Assembly (NCBI GenBank): GCA_046758005.1 | Contig: JBHHZJ010000002.1 | Location: 31,089-95,088, forward strand | Source: JBHHZJ01 sp046758005 | GTDB lineage: Bacteria > Pseudomonadota > Alphaproteobacteria > Kiloniellales > J153 | Length of the DNA: 64,000 nt | Direction of reading: 5' to 3' | Shown: one piece after another, positions 54,225 through 61,965 of the stretch | How the letters are laid out: every line of letters starts with the position of its first letter | Numbering within the stretch: the first letter of the stretch is position 1 | Notes under the pieces: model-generated | What the model saw: the letters and a program-made list of their open reading frames with translations, nothing else | Told to the model about the DNA's origin: nothing | Databases searched by the model: none | Position numbers and translations under genes: made by a program

Positions 54225-54227
54225 TAT
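54199..54227 (+). promoter_or_regulatory. Candidate sigma-70-type promoter for the hydroxylase gene
   Basis: TTGATG (54199-54204) and TAATAT (54222-54227) are separated by exactly 17 bp in a local AT-rich patch, about 90 bp before the sterol-desaturase-like start. The patch lies just beyond the truncated TRAP gene. Confidence 0.5.
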
Positions 54228-54315
54228 ATTAGCGTGACTCGAGGGCGAGGCGCCTTGGCGCGCCACCGGCGGGAAGGATCGGGGCCGCCGGCGCGGAGCC
54301 GAGGAGGACACACCG

Positions 54316-55113
54316 ATGGAACTGACCGATACCGGCATGACCGAGCGCCAGCGCGACTTCCGCCGGGAGTACCGGCGGAGGATCGTCGGGTGGTACAACG
54401 GTTGGCTGCACGTTGCGGTGATCTACACGATCGGTATTGCCGGGTTCTACATCTACGTCTCGCACATCCGCGACGTAAGCTGGTGGGAGTGGCTGACGGT
54501 CCCGATCGTTTTCCTGCTGTGCAACGTCTTCGAGCGGTTCGTGCACCGCTACGTGATGCACCGGCCGCAGAAATCCAGGGCCCTGCGCGCGATCTACACG
54601 CGCCACACACTCATGCACCATCAGTTCTTCACCGACGACGAGATGCGGTTCGCCGATCACAAGGACTGGCGGGTCACGTTCTTTCCGCCGTATGCGCTGG
54701 TGGTCTTCATCCTGATGTCGATTCCGGGCGCGCTCGTGCTCGGCTGGCTGATCTCGGCGAACGCGGGCTGGCTGCTGATCTGCACCACGACCGGCATGTA
54801 TCTCGTGTACGAGTTCATGCATTTCTGCTGCCACATCGACGAGAGCGCGTTCGTGCGCAACTGCCCGTTCGTCAACACGATCCGGCGGCATCACGCGGCG
54901 CACCACAACCAGTCGATCATGATGGAGCGGAACATGAACCTGACGTTCCCCATCGCCGACTGGATGTTCGGGACCTCGGATCTGGATCGCGGGCTGCTCG
55001 GCCACGTGTTCAACGGCTACGACACGAAGTACGTCAAGAAGGACCTGCCTCGGGCCTCGCGGACGCCGCACGGGCGCGGCGCGACCGGCGGCGCCGCGGC
55101 GGCGACCGCCTGA
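54316..55113 (+). CDS. Sterol desaturase / fatty acid hydroxylase-family membrane di-iron enzyme
   Basis: A 265-residue protein with four hydrophobic segments and the His clusters of this superfamily: FVHRYVMHRP, RHTLMHHQFF, FMHFCCHID and IRRHHAAHHN. These ligate two irons on the cytoplasmic side. Family members hydroxylate or desaturate lipids such as sterols, hopanoid-like compounds, carotenoids and fatty acyl chains, so the substrate is open. The start is fixed by GAGGAGG 9-10 nt upstream of ATG 54316. It has its own promoter-like sequence and is followed by a hairpin that may terminate transcription. Confidence 0.88.
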   Translation: MELTDTGMTERQRDFRREYRRRIVGWYNGWLHVAVIYTIGIAGFYIYVSHIRDVSWWEWLTVPIVFLLCNVFERFVHRYVMHRPQKSRALRAIYTRHTLMHHQFFTDDEMRFADHKDWRVTFFPPYALVVFILMSIPGALVLGWLISANAGWLLICTTTGMYLVYEFMHFCCHIDESAFVRNCPFVNTIRRHHAAHHNQSIMMERNMNLTFPIADWMFGTSDLDRGLLGHVFNGYDTKYVKKDLPRASRTPHGRGATGGAAAATA

Positions 55114-55144
55114 CGGATAGGGCTTCCGCAAATCGAGTTCGGGA

Positions 55145-55171
55145 CCCGGCGGCCAGGCGATGGCCGCCGGG
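55145..55171 (+). terminator. Hairpin after the hydroxylase gene
   Basis: CCCGGCGGCCA (55145-55155) pairs perfectly with TGGCCGCCGGG (55161-55171) around a 5-nt loop. It lies 32 bp after the stop codon. The following bases (CCTTCGCCTT) are only weakly T-rich, so it is a probable but not textbook intrinsic terminator. Confidence 0.55.
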
Positions 55172-55242
55172 CCTTCGCCTTGCCCAGGGCGGCCGCCGGC
55201 CCCCGGGAGGGCGCGATCGGATTTCGAGCCGCGCGCGTTATG

Positions 55243-55282
55243 CCAGCGGTCATTGAAAATGACCGCTGGGCGTTCAAACGCC
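55243..55282. other. Double hairpin in the pstB leader region
   Basis: CCAGCGGTCATT (55243-55254) pairs perfectly with AATGACCGCTGG (55258-55269) over a GAA loop. It is followed at once by a second hairpin, GGCGTT (55269-55274) with AACGCC (55277-55282). No T-run follows. In RNA this would form a 12-bp stem stacked beside a 6-bp stem. Confidence 0.7.
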
Positions 55283-55326
55283 ACGCAGGCTTTCCTCGCC
55301 CATGCTCGGGCGCGCGGTCGCGCTTG

Positions 55327-55363
55327 CCGAAGGGCATTGTGAGTCGATCAAAATGCCCTTCGG
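55327..55363. other. 12-bp inverted repeat in the pstB leader region
   Basis: CCGAAGGGCATT (55327-55338) is the exact reverse complement of AATGCCCTTCGG (55352-55363), with a 13-nt loop. Shortly afterwards the DNA is briefly AT-rich (GGTATTACACG). It lies about 100 bp before the pstB start and could be an operator, a terminator/attenuator or part of a small RNA. Confidence 0.65.
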
Positions 55364-55463
55364 TATTACACGCCGTATTGCGCCGCCGCGCGGAGGCGCT
55401 AGTTTGTCGCCCGGGCCCGCGCGCCGGCGGGCCGCCGCAAGATGCCGGGGGAGTTCACGGATC

Positions 55464-56300
55464 GTGACCGCCGAGGTCCAGGCGCCGCCTCGTGACGATG
55501 CGGATGCGCCGCCGATCCGGGCCGGCGAGGAGGCCGCGCCGGAGTCGATCAAGGTCGTCACGCGCGGCCTGAGCGTCTTCTACGGCGACAAGCCGGCCAT
55601 CACCGGCGTCGACCTCGACATCCCGCGCGACCGGGTCACGGCCCTCATCGGGCCGTCCGGCTGCGGCAAGTCCACGTTCATCCGTTGCCTCAACCGCATG
55701 AACGACGTCATCCCGGGCTGCCGGGTCGCGGGGACGGTCCTGATCGACGGGCGGGACATCTACGCTTCCGACCTGGACGTGGTGCAGTTGCGCGCGCGGG
55801 TCGGCATGGTGTTCCAGAAGCCGAACCCGTTTCCGAAGTCGGTCTTCGACAACGTGGCCTACGGCCCGCGCATCCACGGCATGGCGCAGGGCAGGGCGGA
55901 GTTGCAGGAGATCGTCGAGCACAGCCTGGTGCGGGCGGCCCTGTGGGACCAGGTGAAGGATCGCCTGCACGAACCCGGGACGAGCCTGTCCGGCGGCCAG
56001 CAGCAGCGCCTGTGCATCGCGCGGGCCATCGCCGTCAACCCGGAGATGCTGCTGATGGACGAGCCGTGCTCGGCGCTCGACCCCATCGCGACCGCCCAGA
56101 TCGAGGAGCTGATCGACGAGCTACGTGAGACCCTGACCATCGTCATCGTCACCCACAACATGCAGCAGGCGGCCCGCGTGTCCCAGAGCACCGCCTTCTT
56201 CCACATGGGTCGGATGGTGGAGGTCGGGCCCACGGAGCATATCTTCACGCACCCGCGCGACGAGCGCACGCTGGGCTACATCACCGGCCGCTACGGCTGA
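55464..56300 (+). CDS. pstB: Phosphate ABC transporter ATP-binding protein PstB
   Basis: 278 residues from GTG 55464, preceded by GGGGGAG; the frame is open upstream to 55302 but that part is Arg/Pro-rich. Walker A GPSGCGKST, the PstB-specific phrase LNRMNDVIPGCRV, Q-loop MVFQKPNPFPKSVFDNVAYG, signature LSGGQQQRLCIARA, Walker B LLMDEPCSALDP and the ending YITGRYG are all present. It should energise phosphate import by PstSCA. None of pstS, pstC, pstA or phoU is next to it, so it works with partners elsewhere or has been separated from them. A leader with strong hairpins precedes it. Confidence 0.92.
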   Translation: MTAEVQAPPRDDADAPPIRAGEEAAPESIKVVTRGLSVFYGDKPAITGVDLDIPRDRVTALIGPSGCGKSTFIRCLNRMNDVIPGCRVAGTVLIDGRDIYASDLDVVQLRARVGMVFQKPNPFPKSVFDNVAYGPRIHGMAQGRAELQEIVEHSLVRAALWDQVKDRLHEPGTSLSGGQQQRLCIARAIAVNPEMLLMDEPCSALDPIATAQIEELIDELRETLTIVIVTHNMQQAARVSQSTAFFHMGRMVEVGPTEHIFTHPRDERTLGYITGRYG

Positions 56301-56333
56301 GCAGCCGCGTCGCGCCACGCGGCCCGCAGCGCG

Positions 56334-57404
56334 CTACAGGTAGTCGGCAAGGATGTCGACCGTGGAGCGCCGGCCCAGCGCCTCGAAGTTCCTCTCCAGC
56401 CACGCGGCCGCCGCCGTCCGGCCGATGTCGCGCAGATGCACCAGGAACTCCCGCTCGGCGTTGAGCTTGCTGGATACGCCGAGGGCCGCCATCTCCTCGG
56501 GCGCGTCGATGCGGTGGATCAGCATGCGCTTGTAGCGGGCCTCGTCGAGCCGGTTCTCCTCCAACAGCCGGCCGACGAACGCGATCGCCCGCATCTCCCG
56601 CATCAGGCTGGAGTTGAAGCTGATCTCGTTCAGGCGGTCGAGAATGTCCGGCGTCGTCTTCGGGGTGTCGTCGCGGACCATGGGGTTGATCTGGACGATC
56701 ACGACGTCGCGCGTGCCGCATCTGTAGATCAGCGGATAGATCGCCGGGTTGCCCATGTAGCCGCCGTCCCAGAACGGCTCGCCGTCGATCTCGACTGCCT
56801 GGAACAGGTGCGGCAGGCAGGCCGAGGCCATGATCGCCTCGGCGCTGAGCTCGGCGTTCTCGAAGATGCGTATCTTGCCGGTGCGCACGCTGGTCGTCGC
56901 GATGAACAGCTTGACCTGGTCGCAGCGCCGGACGTTGTCGAAGTCCACCACCGCGCGCAGGACGTCCATCAGCGGGTTGAAGTTGAGCGGGTTGAACTGG
57001 TAGGGCGACAGGAATCGGCTCATCCAGTCGAACAGGATGTAGCTCGGCGAATCGTGCAGGTTCCAGTCGCCGGTCGCCACCTCGAACGGCCCGCGCTGAA
57101 TGGGGCCGAAACGGCCGACGCGGGCGACTTCCTCCCACAAGCGGGCGAGCGCGGCGCGTGCGCCCTCGCGGCCGCCGCGCAGCATCCCGTCGGCGAGCGC
57201 GGCGGCGTTCATGGCGCCGGCGCTGGTTCCGCTGATCGCCTCGATCTCGACCCGGTCGTCCTCGAGCAGGCGGTCGAGCACGCCCCAGGTGAAGGCGCCG
57301 TGCGAACCGCCGCCCTGGAGCGCCAGGCTGACGGCCTTCGCCCTGGCGGGCGGGCGGCGATTCCGGCGCGGTTTGGCCGTGCCCTTCCGTGACGTTTGCT
57401 TCAT
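56334..57404 (-). CDS. Patatin-like phospholipase (RssA/YchK-type)
   Basis: 356 residues from ATG 57404, with GGGGAG 5 nt upstream (a GTG at 57416 is possible). A basic N-terminal tail precedes the patatin domain: oxyanion loop ALQGGGSHGAFTWG, nucleophile elbow GTSAG (Ser61) and catalytic Asp in WDGGYMGNP (Asp213). The dyad is complete, so it should hydrolyse acyl esters of lipids, probably in the cytoplasm or at the inner membrane. It is convergent with pstB, with 33 bp between stops, and divergent from the bactofilin gene. Confidence 0.9.
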   Translation of the reverse strand: MKQTSRKGTAKPRRNRRPPARAKAVSLALQGGGSHGAFTWGVLDRLLEDDRVEIEAISGTSAGAMNAAALADGMLRGGREGARAALARLWEEVARVGRFGPIQRGPFEVATGDWNLHDSPSYILFDWMSRFLSPYQFNPLNFNPLMDVLRAVVDFDNVRRCDQVKLFIATTSVRTGKIRIFENAELSAEAIMASACLPHLFQAVEIDGEPFWDGGYMGNPAIYPLIYRCGTRDVVIVQINPMVRDDTPKTTPDILDRLNEISFNSSLMREMRAIAFVGRLLEENRLDEARYKRMLIHRIDAPEEMAALGVSSKLNAEREFLVHLRDIGRTAAAAWLERNFEALGRRSTVDILADYL

Positions 57405-57610
57405 TTGGCTCCCCACCTCCCGACTCCCTGGACCTCTATATGGGATCGACAGGACCGACGGGCCCGCCAGGTCGATCTCGACCCGGAGCGGCCGCTCGGT
57501 CGGGGCCGGCCTCGCCCCGGCCGGAAATTTGTTCTGGTCCCCGGTGGGCCGGCTCCGCTAACCTGCCGGGCAAAGGGCGCGAACGACGCCAACACAGGGA
57601 GACGAAGGAC

Positions 57611-58114
57611 ATGAGCTCCACGAATCAGCCCCCGCGGGCCTCGATCCCGCTGCGCGCCGGGGAGACGACCGGAAAACGGCCCCTGCCCAAGGGCGTGGTC
57701 GGGATCTCGCCGGTCGGCTCCGCCCCGCCGGGCGCGCGCCCGGAGAGCGCACCCCGCGGCACCCTCATCGTCGGCCAGGGCATCCAGGTCAAGGGCGAGG
57801 TCGAATCGTGCCGCACCCTCGTGGTCGAGGGCCGGGTCGAGGCCTCGCTCAAGGCCGAAGCCCTGGAGGTGCTCAAGGGCGGCCTGTTCAAGGGCACGGC
57901 CGAGGTCGAGCGGGCCGAGATCGCGGGCGCAGTCGAGGGCGCGCTGGCGGTGCGCGGCCAACTCGCCATCACGGCGACCGGCCGCGCCTCGGGCAGGATC
58001 CGCTATGCGCGCATCGCCATCGAGGCGGGCGGCGAGATTTCTGGCGACGTCGCCGTGGCCAGCGCCGCCGAGGCCGAGGCCGAGACTTCGTCGCTGACCG
58101 CGACCGCTTCGTAA
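57611..58114 (+). CDS. Bactofilin-family polymer-forming protein
   Basis: 167 residues from ATG 57611 (GAAGGA upstream). A Pro/Gly-rich unfolded head (about residues 1-48) precedes a DUF583 beta-helix: GTLIVGQGIQVKGEVESC, LVVEGRVEASLKAEALEV, GLFKGTAEVERAEIAGAVEG and SGRIRYARIAIEAGGEISGD, with the regular valine/glycine spacing of bactofilins. An Ala/Glu-rich tail follows. Bactofilins form filaments that position envelope enzymes or polar structures. No peptidoglycan hydrolase gene is adjacent, which differs from many bactofilin loci. Confidence 0.9.
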   Translation: MSSTNQPPRASIPLRAGETTGKRPLPKGVVGISPVGSAPPGARPESAPRGTLIVGQGIQVKGEVESCRTLVVEGRVEASLKAEALEVLKGGLFKGTAEVERAEIAGAVEGALAVRGQLAITATGRASGRIRYARIAIEAGGEISGDVAVASAAEAEAETSSLTATAS

Positions 58115-58143
58115 GGACGACCTCCTACGGCCGTTTCGGGGCC

Positions 58144-59070
58144 CTACCGCCGGGCCGCGGCCGGGCGGCGGCGGCCCAGGCCGGCGAGGATTTGCCGCTG
58201 GACCGCCAGGTAGCCGGGCGCCTGGACGGCGATCCGATCCTTGAGCAACGCGTGGGCTGCCGGCAGGGCGTGGAACGGCAGCGCCGGGTAGGCGTGGTGC
58301 TCCGCGTGGTAGGGCATGTTCCAGGCGAGCCGGCGCACCAACGCGTTGGTATGCGTCGTGCGCGAGTTCTCCAGCATGTGCTGGACCAACGGACACCCCG
58401 TGTGCTCGGCCAGGAGGTACATCCGCAGGAATGGCTGGCCGAGGAGCGCCGGCGCGGCCCAGTACCAGAGCGCCGCCCAGCTGCCCGAGAGCGCGGATGC
58501 CACGGCGAGCGCAGCGTAGAACAGTAGGAGGATTCGGGCCTCGCGAACGATCGCCGGGCGCATCCTGGGGGCGATGAAGGGCTCCTCGACCCGTCCCGAG
58601 GCGTGACGCGCCAGCGCCGCCGCCCGATCGCGCCAGTACGGCAGGCCCGAAACGTGCCACAGGTAGAGGCCGAGGCTGTCGGGCTTCGCCGCGGCGAGTT
58701 CCGGGTCGCGCGCCGGGTCCTGCGTGTGGCGGTGATGAGCGAAGTGGAAGGCGCGGAAGAACTCGGGCGGCAGGAGCAGCGCGGCCCCGCAGACCCACGC
58801 TGCCGCGTCACTGAGGCGGCGGCTGGCGAACGCCGTACGGTGGATCGTCTCGTGCAGCGGCGCGAACAGGAACACGAGCACGACGGCGTGCGCGACCAGT
58901 GCCGGGCCGAGCCACACGCTTCCCACCGTCTGCGCCACGAGCAGGCCCGTGGCCGCCAGCGCCGCCCCGTGGCCGGCGAGCTGCGCCAGGCCCTTGGCGT
59001 CCGAGCGTCTCGACAGGTCCTTCAGGGCCTGCTTGTCGAGGGCGCCCTCGGGGGCGAATTCCTCGTCCAT
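58144..59070 (-). CDS. Membrane fatty acid desaturase-family protein
   Basis: 308 residues from ATG 59070. The three His boxes are HETIHRT (His73, His77), HFAHHRHTQD (His109-His115) and YHAEHHAYP, with LAEHTGC in addition; four hydrophobic segments flank them. The pattern is that of the FADS-like superfamily (acyl-lipid desaturases, ketolases and hydroxylases). The frame is open further upstream to 59193, but that extension translates the inverted repeat at 59164-59190 and is rejected. It is convergent with the bactofilin gene. Confidence 0.87.
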   Translation of the reverse strand: MDEEFAPEGALDKQALKDLSRRSDAKGLAQLAGHGAALAATGLLVAQTVGSVWLGPALVAHAVVLVFLFAPLHETIHRTAFASRRLSDAAAWVCGAALLLPPEFFRAFHFAHHRHTQDPARDPELAAAKPDSLGLYLWHVSGLPYWRDRAAALARHASGRVEEPFIAPRMRPAIVREARILLLFYAALAVASALSGSWAALWYWAAPALLGQPFLRMYLLAEHTGCPLVQHMLENSRTTHTNALVRRLAWNMPYHAEHHAYPALPFHALPAAHALLKDRIAVQAPGYLAVQRQILAGLGRRRPAAARR

Positions 59071-59163
59071 GCCCGCCAGTTTAGCGCGATTAGCGAGGAT
59101 GCGCTGCCGCTCCGGGAGAATTGTGGCCGCTGCGGGCGTTGCTTGTCTTGCCGGCGTTGTTAT

Positions 59164-59190
59164 GAACCACAGAGGCACAGAGGCACAGAG
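59164..59190 (+). repeat. Left inverted repeat bracketing the GxxExxY gene
   Basis: The 27 bp run from GAACCACAGAGG to CACAGAG and match, with three differences, the reverse complement of 59727-59753. Similarity continues inward (CAAACG) after a 2-bp gap, for about 35-40 bp in all. A short internal GAGGCACA repetition is present. Confidence 0.85.
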
Positions 59191-59220
59191 CAAACGGGGA
59201 GAACAGCGTTGCCGAGTTGT

Positions 59221-59613
59221 TTATAGCACGCGCCGTCGAATTCCATCTTTCAATACCGATGTATTGAAATTCAGCAGGAGGCCAGTCCGAATTCCGCTAA
59301 GCTTTAGATAGGTCAACAATTGAGCCTCGTGAATCGGGAGAATTTTTTCCACGGTTTTCAGTTCCACGACCAGCTGTTTATCGACGACCAAGTCCATGCG
59401 GTATCCGCAATTCAGGTTAACTGACTTGTAGACAACGGGCAGGGGTACCTGGCGTCTGAAGGGAATCGCATGGGCCTGGAGTTCGAAGGCGAGGCATTCC
59501 TCATAAGCTGATTCGAGAAGACCCGGGCCGAGGGCGCGATGAACCGTGATCGCAAGGCCGATAACGCGATCCGTCAGAGGGTCTCGATCGTCACAGTTCT
59601 TGGTACTGGGCAT
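59221..59613 (-). CDS. GxxExxY-family protein with PD-(D/E)xK nuclease-like motif
   Basis: 130 residues from ATG 59613, the usual size of this family; the longer frame to 59757 only translates the flanking repeat. The name-giving motif is GLLESAY (Gly31, Glu34, Tyr37), preceded by AITVHRALGP. GYRMDLVVDKQLVVELKTV (Asp74, Glu84, Lys86) has the spacing of a PD-(D/E)xK nuclease core. C-terminal EAQLLTYLKLSG and GLLLNFN are family-conserved. The function is unknown. The gene is less GC-rich than its surroundings and lies inside a pair of inverted repeats, which suggests a mobile or recently acquired unit. Confidence 0.88.
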   Translation of the reverse strand: MPSTKNCDDRDPLTDRVIGLAITVHRALGPGLLESAYEECLAFELQAHAIPFRRQVPLPVVYKSVNLNCGYRMDLVVDKQLVVELKTVEKILPIHEAQLLTYLKLSGIRTGLLLNFNTSVLKDGIRRRVL

Positions 59614-59726
59614 TCGGGCAAAACTGACACAGCACCCGATAGACACAAAGAGCGAATCAGGCAGATCACCCTTTCCCATCGCCGAATGGACGGATTTGTT
59701 CCGAGACGCGCCGTTTCTCGTTTGTC

Positions 59727-59753
59727 CTCTGTGTCTCTGTGCCTCCGTGGTTC
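59727..59753 (-). repeat. Right inverted repeat bracketing the GxxExxY gene
   Basis: CTCTGTGTCTCTGTGCC continuing to CCGTGGTTC is the inverted partner of 59164-59190. The two repeats enclose about 590 bp with only the GxxExxY gene. No target-site duplication was obvious beyond the repeats (ATG precedes the left copy and CATATG follows the right one). Confidence 0.85.
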
Positions 59754-59990
59754 GCATATGTTTCGGCGTGCGCGGCGCGGGCGCGGCGCGAAGGCCCGCC
59801 CGGCTGCCTCCGCCGCTGAGCGAACGTGGCCATCGAGGTCTTGAGGCGGGCCGAGGCCCGGGGTAAAGACTTCGCCGTAACGTTCACGGAACGGTCGTGG
59901 AGGGGCGATGCCGGCCCTGTCTCCGGCGCGCCGGCGTATTTCCCCGGCGTGGACCCGCCATGTCTTCTCGACCCCGAAGCGGGGGCGGAT

Positions 59991-61133
59991 GTGATCCGCG
60001 CCGATGCGTTCCTGCGCGAAGCCGGGCACCGTGGCTTCGACTTCTACAGCGGCGTGCCGTGCTCCTTCCTGACGCCGATGATCAACCGGGTGATCGGCGA
60101 TCGCGGCACGGACTATGTCGGCGCGGCGAGCGAGGGCGAGGCGGTGGCGATCGCCGCGGGCGCCTGGCTGGCCGGCCGGGGCACGGTCGTCATGTGCCAG
60201 AATTCGGGTCTCGGCAACGTCGTCAACCCCGTCACTTCGCTCAACTGGCCGTTCCGCATCCCGACCCTGCTGGTGGTCACCTGGCGCGGCCGGCCGGGGC
60301 TCCGGGACGAGCCGCAGCACGAACTCATGGGTCGGGTCATGGCCCGGCTGCTCGACGACATGGCGGTGCGCCATCGCGCGTTTCCGAAGGCGGAGGCCGA
60401 CATCGCCGCGGCCCTCGACGCCGCCGAGGCGGCGATGCGCGACAGCGGCCTGCCCTACGCCTTCATCATGGAGAAGGGCAGCGTCGCGGAGGAGGGCCTG
60501 GATCGGCCCGAGGTTCCCGCGCGCCCGCGCGGCCGGGCGCGCGACCTGCGCGGGGGCGGCGAGCGACCTGCGCGGTTCGCGGCGCTCGAGCGGCTGCTGG
60601 CCGGGGTTCCGGACTCGGCCGCGATCATCGCCACGACCGGCAAGTGCGGGCGCGAGCTGTTCACGCTGGCGGACCGGGCGCAGCACCTCTACCAGGTCGG
60701 CTCCATGGGCTGCGCCAGCGCCATGGGCCTGGGGGTCGCGCTCAACGTCGGCCGGCCGGTGGTGGTCCTCGACGGCGACGGGGCGGCGCTGATGAAACTG
60801 GGGACCTGGGCCACCATCGGCTCCGAGGCGCCGCCCAACCTGATCCACATCCTGCTGGACAACGGGGTTCACGATTCCACCGGGGGCCAGGCCACCGCCG
60901 CGGCCAACGTCGACTTTCCCCGATTGGCGCTCGCTTGCGGCTATCGCGGGGCCGCCGGCTGCGATGGCCTCGACGGCTTCGAAGATGCTCTGCGGGAGGC
61001 GCTGGGCGCGCCGGGCCCGCATCTCGTCCACCTGCGCATCAAGCCCGGTTCGATCGCCAAGCTCGGGCGGCCGACGGTCAAGCCGGCGGAGGTGGCGCGC
61101 CGCTTCCGCGACTTCCTGTGCGGCGGCGTCTGA
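59991..61133 (+). CDS. Phosphonopyruvate decarboxylase-like ThDP enzyme
   Basis: 380 residues from GTG 59991, the usual length; the frame is open to GTG 59826, giving an extra 55 residues without family match. The N-terminal Pyr domain has YSGVPCSFLTPMI and the catalytic Glu in GAASEGEAVAIAAG; the C-terminal PP domain has TTGKCGREL, VGSMGCASAMGLG and the ThDP motif LDGDGAALMKLG with NLIHILLDNGVHDSTGG. This matches single-chain phosphonopyruvate (or sulfopyruvate) decarboxylases. PEP mutase is not adjacent, so the pathway is open. It is followed 87 bp later by a class II aldolase. Confidence 0.83.
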   Translation: MIRADAFLREAGHRGFDFYSGVPCSFLTPMINRVIGDRGTDYVGAASEGEAVAIAAGAWLAGRGTVVMCQNSGLGNVVNPVTSLNWPFRIPTLLVVTWRGRPGLRDEPQHELMGRVMARLLDDMAVRHRAFPKAEADIAAALDAAEAAMRDSGLPYAFIMEKGSVAEEGLDRPEVPARPRGRARDLRGGGERPARFAALERLLAGVPDSAAIIATTGKCGRELFTLADRAQHLYQVGSMGCASAMGLGVALNVGRPVVVLDGDGAALMKLGTWATIGSEAPPNLIHILLDNGVHDSTGGQATAAANVDFPRLALACGYRGAAGCDGLDGFEDALREALGAPGPHLVHLRIKPGSIAKLGRPTVKPAEVARRFRDFLCGGV

Positions 61134-61220
61134 CGCGGCGGCGCGGCCCCGGCCCTTGCCCGCGAACCCGCGCGGGCGCTATCGTCGCCCGCGGTGACCC
61201 ATGATGCTGCGGAGGCTGGA

Positions 61221-61952
61221 ATGAACGAGCCGCTCCGGGAGGCGCGCAACGACCTCGCCGCGGCGCTGCGCTTGGCGGCGCGCTTCGGCCTCCACGAGGG
61301 GATCTGCAACCATTTCAGCACGGCGGCGCCGGACGCGGCGGACCGTTTTCTGATCAATCCCTACGGCGTGCACTGGTCGCAGGTCAGGGCGCGTGACGTC
61401 CTGCTGGTGAACGGGGACGGCGAGGTGATCGAGGGCGACGGCGAGGTCGAGGCGAGCGCCTTCTGCATCCACTCGCAGGTTCACCTGCGGCACCCGGGGG
61501 CGCGCTGCGTGCTGCACACGCACATGCCCTACGCCACGGCGCTCACCGCCGTCGAGGGCGGGCGGCTCGAGCCGGTGCACCAGAACTCGCTGCGCTTTTA
61601 CGGCGACGTGGCCTATGACGAGAGCTACAACGGCCCGGCCAACGAGCGCGAGGAGGGCGCGCGCATCGCCGCGGCGCTCGGCGCCAAGCGCGTCCTGTTC
61701 CTCGCCAACCACGGCGTGATCGTGGTCGGCCCGTCGGTGGCCAAGGCGTTCAGTGATCTCTACTACCTGGAGCGCGCCTGCCAGGTGCAGGTGCTGGCCA
61801 TGAGCACGGGCCGGCCGCTCAAGCGCGTCGGCGACAACCTGGCCGCCGGCGCCTTCGACCAGCGCCGCGGCGCGGACGATCCTTACGCCCGCGCCCACTT
61901 CGCCGCGCTCAAGCGTCTCCTGGACGGCGAGGACCCCGGCTACGCGGCGTGA
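61221..61952 (+). CDS. Class II aldolase/adducin-family protein
   Basis: 243 residues from ATG 61221, fixed by GGAGG 5 nt upstream; GTG 61194 is less likely. The zinc-binding pattern of class II aldolases is present: EGICNHFST, then HTHMPYATAL (paired His) and the late FLANHGVIVVGPS (third His). Acidic residue in the metal-site region is found in EASAFCIHSQVHLRHP. The adducin-like members cleave phospho-sugars or decarboxylate small acids. It follows the decarboxylase gene and may act in the same pathway. Substrate unknown. Confidence 0.87.
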   Translation: MNEPLREARNDLAAALRLAARFGLHEGICNHFSTAAPDAADRFLINPYGVHWSQVRARDVLLVNGDGEVIEGDGEVEASAFCIHSQVHLRHPGARCVLHTHMPYATALTAVEGGRLEPVHQNSLRFYGDVAYDESYNGPANEREEGARIAAALGAKRVLFLANHGVIVVGPSVAKAFSDLYYLERACQVQVLAMSTGRPLKRVGDNLAAGAFDQRRGADDPYARAHFAALKRLLDGEDPGYAA

Positions 61953-61965
61953 CCGGCGCCGGCCT

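Noticed and set aside
59614..59757. Longer GxxExxY protein starting at 59757
   Set aside because: The extra N-terminus (MRTTEAQRHRG) is a translation of the right inverted repeat; the family normally starts near MPSTKN.
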